A DNA stretch of 60,538 bases from Anaerotignum sp. (GTDB taxonomy: Bacteria; Bacillota; Clostridia; Lachnospirales; Anaerotignaceae), in assembly GCF_030625865.1 (NCBI RefSeq), contig NZ_DAOUQB010000017.1, forward strand, positions 1-60,538, in the 5' to 3' direction. Below the pieces are notes generated by a model, which did not search any database, had not been told where the DNA came from, and saw only the letters and a list, made by a program, of their open reading frames with translations. Shown here piece by piece: positions 53,530 to 60,538 of this stretch; within the stretch, counting starts at the first letter, position 1; each line of letters begins with the position of its first letter. A program made the position numbers and the translations under genes.

Positions 53530-54939
53530 TCAGTTTACACCATTTTTATCTGCAATCGTCAGCTTTAAATCATGACCCGTTTTACCATCTCTAACAACAT
53601 GGACATCTACGGTATCCCCTACCTTCGTTTCGCCAACAACTTTCACCAAGGAATCCATATCCATAACAGTATTTCCGTTGAAGCTGGTAATAATATCGCC
53701 TACCATAATTCCGGCTGTTTCAGCAGGTCCACCTTCCGTAACCTCCATAATCAAAGCACCTACAGGCAGTTTATATAGGTCAGCATTGTCAGTAGTAATG
53801 CTTGTGCCTTTAATACCGATATAAGGTTTCGGCTGGGTTCCGTTTTCCAATAGATCCTCTACAATAGGTGCAATGACGTTGCTGGGAATGGCATAGCCCA
53901 TGCCCTCTGCCATGGAAGAGTTATACTTTGCCGTATTAATACCAATTACTTCGCCTGTACTATTTACTAAAGGACCACCACTGTTGCCACCGTTAATTGC
54001 AGCACTGGTCTGTAAAACGGTAAGTTCATTTCCCTCAACAGTAATGGTTTGCTCTGTCATACTAATCATACCATCCGTTGCAGAAAGCCCCATGCCCATT
54101 GCATTTCCAATGGCAATTACGCTATCTCCCACTTCAAGGCTATCAGAATCACCAAAAGAAGCAACGCTGACGTCCTTCACGCCTGCACTTTTCAAATCAT
54201 CCCAAGAAACGGTGATAACCGCCAAGTCAGACTCGCTCTTTGTTCCCACTACTTTTGCAGGAACGTTTGCACCGTCTTCAAAGGTGACATAAATGGACGT
54301 TGCCCCATCAACTACATGGTTATTTGTAGCAATGGCAATCTTTTCATCATCAGAATAAAAAATAACGCCGCTACCCATACCGTTGGACTCATAGGGTACG
54401 CTAAAGGAGCCAAAATATTCTGCTGTACCTGAAACTTTCGTGGAAATGCTGACTACAGATGGTTTCACGCTTTTTATAATATCCACTGCAGATGATCCCG
54501 CAACACTGGAAGAAACCGTTTGCGCCACAACCGGCGTTTTCGTTACCGTAGGTTCATCATCAAAATAATACTTTGCCGCCCCATAGCCTGCACCTATACT
54601 TGCACCACCTGCAACACTGACAACTAGACAAGCAGCAATAAATTTGCTCCAATTGTATTTCTTCTTTTTCGGTGTTTTTTTCACCTGCTCCTCGTAGCGG
54701 TACTCCCGAACAGAGGGGCCATCCCCCGTTCCTTCCGTTTCCTTCTCATTCTCAAAAGAACTTTCCTGTCCAACTGTCTCGTTTGCCATAACCGGTTCTT
54801 CTTCTGCAAATGTTGTCTCCTCTGCAGAACCATCTATTATTTCAGGCGCTGTTTCCCTTTCCCTTTGTTCATCTTCCATATTGGAATATTCAACTTCTTT
54901 ATTTTTATTGTATAAATTCTCTTCTTCATTTTCAAACAT
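53530..54939 (-). CDS. HtrA/DegP-type serine protease with PDZ domain
   Basis: This 469-residue protein has an acidic cytoplasmic N-terminus (1-90), one membrane helix (about 97-120), a trypsin-like domain (about 145-345) with catalytic His in ATNNHVVDGA, Asp in ESDLAVITV and Ser in NGGNSGGPLV, and a C-terminal PDZ domain (about 355-460; GALIMEVTEGGPAETAGIMV). It would degrade or refold damaged exported proteins at the cell surface. The start follows GGAGG. It is a single-gene unit with its own terminator. Layout matches HtrA/YkdA/YyxA of Firmicutes. Confidence 0.94.
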   Translation of the reverse strand: MFENEEENLYNKNKEVEYSNMEDEQRERETAPEIIDGSAEETTFAEEEPVMANETVGQESSFENEKETEGTGDGPSVREYRYEEQVKKTPKKKKYNWSKFIAACLVVSVAGGASIGAGYGAAKYYFDDEPTVTKTPVVAQTVSSSVAGSSAVDIIKSVKPSVVSISTKVSGTAEYFGSFSVPYESNGMGSGVIFYSDDEKIAIATNNHVVDGATSIYVTFEDGANVPAKVVGTKSESDLAVITVSWDDLKSAGVKDVSVASFGDSDSLEVGDSVIAIGNAMGMGLSATDGMISMTEQTITVEGNELTVLQTSAAINGGNSGGPLVNSTGEVIGINTAKYNSSMAEGMGYAIPSNVIAPIVEDLLENGTQPKPYIGIKGTSITTDNADLYKLPVGALIMEVTEGGPAETAGIMVGDIITSFNGNTVMDMDSLVKVVGETKVGDTVDVHVVRDGKTGHDLKLTIADKNGVN

Positions 54940-55209
54940 ATCAAAAACCTCCGTTCATTTTTTATAGATATGAGTATAACGCATCCTTTTGAACAAAATA
55001 TGAACGAGAAATAAATAATTGGTTAATTTAACGAATTATAGAAAGAAATTTTTGCCATCAAGAAAAGGATATTTCTAAACGGCTTTGCATTTTACTGATA
55101 AACAGGCCTCTTCCCCGTTAATATGAAAACCGAATATTATAATTTTATAGATGTTTTTATGGTTATTTTCCGGAAAGTATACCTGAAAAGGTCACACTCT
55201 AACCATAGG

Positions 55210-56214
55210 TTAACGGATTTTAGCGGGAAAACCAACCTTTTTTTGTACCTTTGTTAAGGTTCTTTCGGCAATACGACCTGCCTTTTCTGCACCGTTTTTA
55301 ATCACACCATCCAGATAATCCTTGTTTGCCTCCAATTCTTTCACACGCTTTTGTATCGGCTCCAGCTTTGCCACCACTGCTTCACCTACCGCCATTTTAA
55401 AGGAGCCGTAGCCGGCATTGGCAAATTCTCTCTCTGCTGCCTCAGGAGAATTCCCTGTTACTGCACAGTAAATACCCAAAAGATTGGAAATGCCAGGCTT
55501 GTCTTCACCAAAACGCACCTGATTGTCTGAATCTGTCATTGCACGTTTGAATTTATTCATAATAACTGCAGGTTCGTCCAGCAGTGCAATGGTATTATTC
55601 TTGTTTTCATCGGATTTGGACATTTTCTTGGTTGGCTCCTGTAATGCCATAATTCTTGCCCCAACCTTCCCGATGTACGCCTCTGGAACTTTAAAAACAT
55701 CACCATATATACCATTAAAACGTGTGGCAATATCTCTGGTGATTTCCAAATGTTGACGCTGATCCTCACCAACAGGCACCAAGTCCGTCTGATACAACAA
55801 AATATCTGCCGCCATCAAAACAGGGTAAGTAAATAGCCCCGAATTAATATTATCGGCATGCTTAGCAGACTTATCTTTAAACTGAGTCATTCTGCTTAAT
55901 TCACCCATATAGGTATAGCAATTCAAAATCCAGCCTAATTCTGCATGTTGAGACACATGAGACTGATAGTAAATAATATTTTTTTCGGGATCTAATCCAA
56001 CTGCGAGGTATTGAGTCAAAAGATCCCTTGCTTGTTTGCGTAACTTTGCGGGATCCTGACGTACTGTAATTGCATGCATATCTACAATGCAATATAAGCA
56101 ATCATAGTCGTCCTGGAGCTTTGTCCAGTTATTGAGTGCCCCCAAATAATTCCCTAAAGTAATCAGCCCAGAAGGCTGCATACCGCTAAAAATTCTTTTT
56201 TTCACATCTGCCAT
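55210..56214 (-). CDS. trpS: Tryptophanyl-tRNA synthetase
   Basis: This 334-residue class I synthetase charges tRNA-Trp. It shows the HIGH-type region as SGMQPSGLITLGNYLGA (the usual H replaced by T, which is common in bacterial TrpRS), the tryptophan-binding YPVLMAADILLYQTDLVPVG and the KMSKS loop in KKMSKSDENKNN. Length is typical. The start at 56214 has AGAGGAG upstream; an ATG 21 bases earlier would include the ribosome site. Unlike leuA and asnB it has no T-box; it lies just after the pspC gene and a terminator-like hairpin. Confidence 0.95.
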   Translation of the reverse strand: MADVKKRIFSGMQPSGLITLGNYLGALNNWTKLQDDYDCLYCIVDMHAITVRQDPAKLRKQARDLLTQYLAVGLDPEKNIIYYQSHVSQHAELGWILNCYTYMGELSRMTQFKDKSAKHADNINSGLFTYPVLMAADILLYQTDLVPVGEDQRQHLEITRDIATRFNGIYGDVFKVPEAYIGKVGARIMALQEPTKKMSKSDENKNNTIALLDEPAVIMNKFKRAMTDSDNQVRFGEDKPGISNLLGIYCAVTGNSPEAAEREFANAGYGSFKMAVGEAVVAKLEPIQKRVKELEANKDYLDGVIKNGAEKAGRIAERTLTKVQKKVGFPAKIR

Positions 56215-56242
56215 GTATTTTTCTCCTCTCTGCATTACAATG

Positions 56243-56280
56243 AAAAAGGTGGCCTGTGGAAACTCCCCAGTGCCACCTTT
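56243..56280 (-). terminator. Terminator-like hairpin between pspC and trpS
   Basis: AAAGGTGGC (56245-56253) pairs with GCCACCTTT (56272-56280), with an inner CTG/CAG arm and T run on the minus strand. Its position just before trpS suggests partial termination or a separate trpS promoter. Confidence 0.7.
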
Positions 56281-56283
56281 ATT

Positions 56284-56508
56284 TTACTCTTTTTCTTTAT
56301 ATTCACCATCAATATAGCCTGTATCCACAGGGATAATACATACACAAATGACATATGCCAAAACACCAAAGAAAACCACCGTAAATAAACTTGCCAACAC
56401 CCAAAGCAAACGAACCAGTGTAGGATCAATATCAAAATACTCTCCAATCCCGCCACATACACCGGAAATTTTTACATTTGTACTGGAACGATATAATCTT
56501 TTTGTCAT
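56284..56508 (-). CDS. PspC-domain membrane protein
   Basis: This 74-residue protein is a single PspC domain: RLYRSSTNVKISGVCGGIGE and YFDIDPTLVRLLWVL, followed by one long or two short membrane helices and a charged tail. PspC proteins take part in membrane-stress signalling in some bacteria, but most stand-alone Firmicute members are uncharacterised. It overlaps radC by ATGA. Confidence 0.88.
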   Translation of the reverse strand: MTKRLYRSSTNVKISGVCGGIGEYFDIDPTLVRLLWVLASLFTVVFFGVLAYVICVCIIPVDTGYIDGEYKEKE

Positions 56509-57209
56509 AACTTTCCCTCCATAATTTCTCTGTTTAATAATTTATTCTCCAAAAAGCTAAAAGTTGTGCTGTCTGCTACAATAATATGGTCAATCAGTTG
56601 AACCTCTATTGCATACAAAAGCTTGCCCAGCTTTGTGGTAGTTTCTATATCCTCAAAGGTAGGTTTGCTGCTACCCCCGGGGTGGTTATGGGTAAAAATC
56701 ACCGCCGAAGCTTGTAATTTTAAAGCAGCCTCAATCACAACCCTCGGGTGGATTGCCGCAGAATTTACCGTACCCTCTGCAATTTGCACCGTATTGATTA
56801 CCCGACGCTTGTTATCTAGGCAAACTACATAGAAAAACTCCCTGTTTTTGTATGCCATTAGGGATTTGCAGTATTCAACCGCAAGGCTTAATGAATTTAG
56901 CATAGGCCGATCACGCCACCGGGCTTGAATGCAGCGTCTGCTCAATTCCTTTTGCAAAGAAATCAATATTGCTGTATTCTTGCCTACGCCGCAAAGGCGG
57001 GAAATATCAATAGGCTCTGCCTCCACCAAAGTGGGTAAAGACCCAAATTCTTGAATCATTTTATGGGCAAGGGGGTTGGTATCTCCTCTGGGCACAGCAT
57101 AATAGAGAAGCATTTCTAAAAGCTCATGATCCTGAAAGCCTTCGCCGCCCTCTTGTAAAAAGCGCTGTCTCATTCGTTCCCGATGTCCCACATGGATATC
57201 CGCTTCCAT
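56505..57209 (-). CDS. radC: RadC/UPF0758 family JAB-domain protein
   Basis: This 234-residue protein has an N-terminal helix-hairpin-helix part (DHELLEMLLYYAVPRGDTNP) and a C-terminal JAB/MPN domain with the metal motif FTHNHPGGSSKPTFED. The name RadC is historical; a role in repair has not held up and the biochemical function is unclear. It lies 3 bases after the DUF402 gene and overlaps pspC, so the three form one transcript. Confidence 0.93.
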   Translation of the reverse strand: MEADIHVGHRERMRQRFLQEGGEGFQDHELLEMLLYYAVPRGDTNPLAHKMIQEFGSLPTLVEAEPIDISRLCGVGKNTAILISLQKELSRRCIQARWRDRPMLNSLSLAVEYCKSLMAYKNREFFYVVCLDNKRRVINTVQIAEGTVNSAAIHPRVVIEAALKLQASAVIFTHNHPGGSSKPTFEDIETTTKLGKLLYAIEVQLIDHIIVADSTTFSFLENKLLNREIMEGKL

Positions 57210-57212
57210 AAA

Positions 57213-57707
57213 CTACCCCTCAATTTCCAAAAATCGTATTAACGCAGCAAAGCCATTATTATAGATGATTTGTAAAAGGGCATCTAGGCGTCTTAAGGCA
57301 TCCTTAACATTTTTTTCGGAAATAGTCCCGTTTTCAAGGCAATCAGCCAGCTCTGCCAAATCAACTACCTTCACAAAACCGTTTTCAAAAACAATGACAT
57401 CTGCCAATAAGTCACTGAAAACATACGAATTTTCCTCTTCATTATACACTGTATCAATAATATCGCAATAGTAATAAGCCAGTTCATTTTTTTTAGTTAA
57501 AAATTTGCTTACTTTATATCCCTGTTTCAAATAATAGCAGGAGAACCCATGGTTAAAGTTATCCTTTGGGCGAAAAGCATACCATTTTGTAATAATCTTT
57601 TCGTCATCTTGATAAAGAATTTCATCATCCTTTAAGCAGATTGTTTCATTTGGAATAAAACGCTTACGATAGAGCTTTAAATCACTCAAATTCTCACCTA
57701 TCCTCAT
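57213..57707 (-). CDS. DUF402 family protein
   Basis: This 164-residue protein matches DUF402 in pattern: AFRPKDNFNHGFSCYYLKQG, ELAYYYCDIIDTVYNEEENS and DLLADVIVFENGFVKVVDLA carry the conserved acidic residues for metal binding in this fold. Relatives include nucleoside-phosphate hydrolases (FomD, Ntdp), so a phosphatase role is possible but unproven. It lies in a tight run with radC and pspC. Confidence 0.75.
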   Translation of the reverse strand: MRIGENLSDLKLYRKRFIPNETICLKDDEILYQDDEKIITKWYAFRPKDNFNHGFSCYYLKQGYKVSKFLTKKNELAYYYCDIIDTVYNEEENSYVFSDLLADVIVFENGFVKVVDLAELADCLENGTISEKNVKDALRRLDALLQIIYNNGFAALIRFLEIEG

Positions 57708-57716
57708 CTAAAAAGC

Positions 57717-58007
57717 TTATTCAAATGTCACAACATCGCTTTGAATCAAGTGGGAATCTTCCCTTAATCCCTGCATCTGGGGTACATAAGTTTTAAAATA
57801 GTCTGAATTTTTGTGGGCTTCCACAGCCTCTTGATCCCTATATTTTTCCACAAAAAAATATACGTTTTCCTCCATTTTATCCTGAACCAAATCGTAAAAA
57901 ATACATCCCGGCTCTTTTCTTGTTTCTGTAACCATCTTTTTGGCAACCTGTAAAAATTCAGCTCTGTTCTTTTCTGCTACAACACTTTTTGCAATTAAAA
58001 CAATCAT
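57717..58007 (-). CDS. Antibiotic biosynthesis monooxygenase (ABM)-domain protein
   Basis: This 96-residue protein has the small ABM dimeric alpha-beta barrel pattern: IVLIAKSVVAEKNRAEFLQV, ETRKEPGCIFYDLVQD and YFFVEKYRDQEAVEAHKNSD. Members include quinol monooxygenases (YgiN type) and heme-degrading enzymes; no substrate can be read from the sequence. It lies 9 bases upstream of the DUF402 gene. Confidence 0.85.
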   Translation of the reverse strand: MIVLIAKSVVAEKNRAEFLQVAKKMVTETRKEPGCIFYDLVQDKMEENVYFFVEKYRDQEAVEAHKNSDYFKTYVPQMQGLREDSHLIQSDVVTFE

Positions 58008-58176
58008 GCCCTCAGTCCTTTGTAATTATAATTATTTGATTTTATTATATGAAATTATACCATAAAATACAAGAACGGAGCTTAAAATCAAACAAATTAT
58101 TTTATAATTCTTTATTAACATTGACTGATGTAGTGGCTTTCTTATATTTATAAATAAAATGTCATGTTTTCATCCT

Positions 58177-58572
58177 TCACCTATACGGCAGCCCAAATTC
58201 CGCCAAACGGCATAATATTTCTTCATCAGCAGGGCAAAAGGCAAACTTCGGAATTTCCTCAACCTTAATCCAACGTAAATCCTCATGCTCTAACAATTGA
58301 GGAATTCCTTGAGAAATTGTGGACCAAAATAAGGTAAGGGCTATGGTAATATCGGGATAACCATGGGTTACTTCCATAAAAACCTCTCCCACATTTATCT
58401 GAATGCCTAACTCCTCTTGACATTCTCGAATAAGAGCCTCCTCTTTGCTCTCCCCATCCTCTCTTTTACCGCCAACAAATTCCCATAAAAGTCCTCTTTT
58501 TTTATGAGCCGGCCGCTGACAAATTAAAAAACGATCCTCTTGGCAAATCAAAGCCGCAACGACCTCTGTCAT
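58177..58572 (-). CDS. NUDIX hydrolase (MutT-like)
   Basis: This 131-residue protein has the NUDIX box in GGKREDGESKEEALIRECQEELGI split as G-x5-E-x7-R-E-x2-E-E-x-G. N-terminal VAALICQEDRFLICQRP and KKRGLLWEFVGG fit 8-oxo-dGTP or CTP pyrophosphohydrolases of the MutT/NudG group. The ATG at 58572 follows AGAGGTG. It lies 12 bases after the small gene at 58585. Confidence 0.9.
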   Translation of the reverse strand: MTEVVAALICQEDRFLICQRPAHKKRGLLWEFVGGKREDGESKEEALIRECQEELGIQINVGEVFMEVTHGYPDITIALTLFWSTISQGIPQLLEHEDLRWIKVEEIPKFAFCPADEEILCRLAEFGLPYR

Positions 58573-58584
58573 AATCTTCACCTC

Positions 58585-58890
58585 TTAACCGAAATAGTCA
58601 CACTCACAAAGTAAAGCCAAACATTGATTCACCTCGTTATCTTCAAACAAAACTGCATATTCCCCTTTCACAATCAATACTTCCATAGATAAATCCAATC
58701 TATTGTTCTTTTTGAGAATTTCAAAATTATCAGAACAACCATTTCTATCTAAGGCTCTGCGTGCAACGGAAACACCACCTCTTTCTTGAAGATTTTTCAA
58801 ATTTCTTACAGGATTATAGCCCTCCATTCCTTGGGCTTCTTTTTCTTTTTTCATCCACTCTTCAGAAAATTTTTCTTCTAACTCTGTCAT
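58585..58890 (-). CDS. Hypothetical protein (101 residues)
   Basis: I do not recognise this protein. It is charged at the N-terminus (MTELEEKFSEEWMKKEKEAQ) and mixed alpha-beta after that, with RALDRNGCSDNFEILKKNNR and a VLIVKGEYAVLFEDNEVNQC stretch, a pattern like small proteins that combine a helical and a beta part. The ATG at 58890 follows TAGGAGGAAGG; an upstream in-frame ATG would contain that site. It is followed by the NUDIX gene. Confidence 0.65.
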   Translation of the reverse strand: MTELEEKFSEEWMKKEKEAQGMEGYNPVRNLKNLQERGGVSVARRALDRNGCSDNFEILKKNNRLDLSMEVLIVKGEYAVLFEDNEVNQCLALLCECDYFG

Positions 58891-59004
58891 TTTCCTTCCT
58901 CCTATTTTTATCATCCGGTATTCTGCTTTTTTCCTGCATTAAAAAAACCTTCTTCATGATTTTCCTATTGTGCATTCCCCATACCGTAACATTCTTTAAT
59001 TCTG

Positions 59005-60243
59005 CTATTTTTTCCTTAAATGATTGATTTTCAAGCTTCCTCCACCATAAGCAGGCTCTACGCCCCCAATAAAGGTGGATCGCATCACCGTTTCCCTTCC
59101 ATATTTCCTACGAAGATGATCCATAGCCTCATCTGCCTGTTTTTGTTTGCTCCAGTCCTCCTCTAAAAAAGAAAGCTGAATACAATCGTCACTGCAAAGA
59201 TGACCTGCACGGATGCCCAAATGACGGATGGGTTCTTTTTTCCAAGCCTCATCAAAGATTTTTTTCGCCGTCTCATATACCGCATTCGTACAATCAACGG
59301 CATTCAGCAGTTTTGTTTGATGGGAATATACTTGAAAATCCGTTGTTTTAATTACCACACCGATTTCCCTTGCAGAAACCTTCCCCCCACGCAGGCGCAT
59401 GGAAACGGTCTCCGCCAAAGAAAGGAGTATTTTGTATGCTTCTTCCCGTTCTTCAACATCATAAGGGATGGTTGTGCTGTTGCCGATACTCTTAACCTCC
59501 TGCACTGCCTCTGCGTAGGCAACCTGGGTATCATCTATTCCGTTAGCATAAGCGTTGAGCATTCTGCCATAACTTTTAAACTCCTTTTCCAAAAGAGCCA
59601 CAGGATACCTGGCCAATTCCCCAACGGTGCGTATCCCCATCTTTTTTAGGCGTGGCGCAGTTCTTCTGCCCACCATAAACATTTCCTCTACAGGCAACGG
59701 CCACAGCTTCTTTTCTAGTTCATTAGGGTAAAGGGTTATGATTTTATCCGGCTTTTCCAACTCTCCCGCCATTTTTGCCAAAAGCTTGTTGGAACTGATG
59801 CCGATATTTACAGCGAAGCCCAATTCCTTCTTGATATGCGCCTTTAGTCTTTTTGCACCTTCCAAGGGAGAGCCAAAAAGTTGTTCCATTCCAGTATAGT
59901 CAAGAAAAGCCTCATCAATACTAAAAGGCTCAATGCGATCAGAGTATTGGGAAAGAATGCGAAACATTTCTTCTGAATTTCTTGTGTACAAAGAAAAATC
60001 CGGGGAAACACAAATTAACTCCGGGCACTTTTGCAAAGCAAACCCTTTCGGCTCTCCCGTTACAATCCCATATTTTTTGGCAGGGATACTTTTTGCAAGG
60101 ATAATCCCTCGACGGCTTTCACTGTCCCCCGCAACAGCCGAGGGAACGGTACGCAAATCCAGCATACTGCCTTCTTTGAGCAACTGCACAGCACTCCAAC
60201 TCAAAAAAGCACTGTTTACATCAATATGAAAAATTGTTCTCAA
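59005..60243 (-). CDS. dinB: DNA polymerase IV / Y-family polymerase
   Basis: This 412-residue translesion polymerase has catalytic-palm motifs FHIDVNSAFLSW and PFSIDEAFLDYTGME, a helix-hairpin-helix (RRTAPRLKKMGIRTVGELAR) and a little-finger domain (VSAREIGVVIKTTDFQVYSH). It copies damaged DNA. It starts with TTG at 60243 behind GGAGGG. The C-terminus has no obvious clamp-binding motif I could be sure of. A repeat cluster with hairpins lies just upstream. Confidence 0.94.
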   Translation of the reverse strand: MRTIFHIDVNSAFLSWSAVQLLKEGSMLDLRTVPSAVAGDSESRRGIILAKSIPAKKYGIVTGEPKGFALQKCPELICVSPDFSLYTRNSEEMFRILSQYSDRIEPFSIDEAFLDYTGMEQLFGSPLEGAKRLKAHIKKELGFAVNIGISSNKLLAKMAGELEKPDKIITLYPNELEKKLWPLPVEEMFMVGRRTAPRLKKMGIRTVGELARYPVALLEKEFKSYGRMLNAYANGIDDTQVAYAEAVQEVKSIGNSTTIPYDVEEREEAYKILLSLAETVSMRLRGGKVSAREIGVVIKTTDFQVYSHQTKLLNAVDCTNAVYETAKKIFDEAWKKEPIRHLGIRAGHLCSDDCIQLSFLEEDWSKQKQADEAMDHLRRKYGRETVMRSTFIGGVEPAYGGGSLKINHLRKK

Positions 60244-60254
60244 GCAGTTCCCTC

Positions 60255-60392
60255 CTTTTTTAATGCAAGTTCTTGGAACTCTGTCCCAAACCCTACAAGC
60301 GGGTCAAGCACTTTTGCTCCGCAAAAGCTAGCAAGTTTGTAGCCGCCCTGTCTCGGGCGGTGCAGTTTTGTAAAGGCTTGACCGAAACTTTA
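60255..60392. repeat. Hairpin-type repeat cluster related to the one between leuA and leuC
   Basis: Three inverted repeats stand together: TTGGAACTCTGTCCCAA (imperfect), AGCACTTTTGC paired with GCAAAAGCT, and CCGCCC paired with GGGCGG. The 21 bases at 60372-60392 repeat those at 25387-25407 with one mismatch (AAAGGCTTGACC, then G or T, then AAACTTTA). The order of motifs is also similar, which points to copies of one repeat family. Confidence 0.65.
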
Positions 60393-60538
60393 CATAAAAA
60401 AATTTACATTTTTGCTAAAAAGCAATCACTCGTTTCGCTAGGAAAACACGTAGCCTTGACTTTTTGTTTATTTACTCTAGTATACCATGAATAAAACAGA
60501 GCTTCAATTGTATCAAGTCTGTCGAAAACAAATGCTTT
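60393..60538. other. Right window edge, intergenic
   Basis: A candidate plus-strand promoter (TTGACT then TAGTAT at about 16 bases) lies around 60458-60485 and points out of the window. No gene is visible here. Confidence 0.35.

Overview
The window looks like chromosomal DNA of a low-GC, anaerobic Firmicute of the class Clostridia (Lachnospirales; an Anaerotignum-like genome is my best guess, by inference only). The evidence is strong AAGGAGG-type ribosome binding sites, two T-box leaders, a type III glutamine synthetase, a sigma-54-controlled cysteine desulfidase, a TRAP transporter and AT-rich intergenic DNA. No rRNA, tRNA, CRISPR array, transposase or integrase was seen.

Layout. 1-6.1 kb: partial MerR regulator, a cysteine desulfidase gene with a clear -24/-12 promoter beside its sigma-54 activator, then lplA-lipA for lipoylation. 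6.2-11.6 kb: a TetR-controlled efflux operon (HlyD-type adaptor, two ABC-2 permeases, TolC-like protein) with no ATPase gene. 11.9-16.9 kb: a hybrid sensor kinase with two periplasmic-type binding domains, an amidase and an orphan secreted or membrane protein. 17-28.5 kb: a TRAP transporter, ilvD, a FadR-type regulator with matching operators at both divergent promoters, and a leucine T-box ahead of leuA-leuC-leuD-leuB, with a cluster of short hairpins between leuA and leuC. 28.6-32.7 kb: a decayed K+/H+ antiporter fragment and a prophage relic (repressor, Cro-like protein, palindromic operators, Cys-rich mini-proteins, ImmA/IrrE protease). 32.8-41.3 kb: a chemoreceptor, a pantothenate operon (panG-like, panB, panC) whose first enzyme gene carries a 2-base frameshift at its start, and a diguanylate cyclase. 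41.6-46 kb: glnN and asnB, divergent, each with a strong promoter and a structured leader. 46.1-53.3 kb: a three-gene operon holding a 1616-residue multidomain protein (HD hydrolase, helical repeats, NadD-like nucleotidyltransferase, probable GNAT, phosphoribosyltransferase-like) with a dehydrogenase-like and a flavodoxin-like partner. 53.5-60.5 kb: HtrA protease, trpS, pspC, radC, DUF402, monooxygenase-like, NUDIX and DinB.

How the parts fit. ilvD and leuABCD form a branched-chain amino acid block read out by tRNA-Leu and probably by the FadR-type regulator. glnN and asnB form a nitrogen-assimilation block. The cysteine desulfidase block is set up for activator-dependent induction. The best candidate for an undescribed system is the 46.1-53.3 kb operon: the enzyme types point to nucleotide or NAD-type cofactor chemistry, but no pathway can be assigned from sequence alone.
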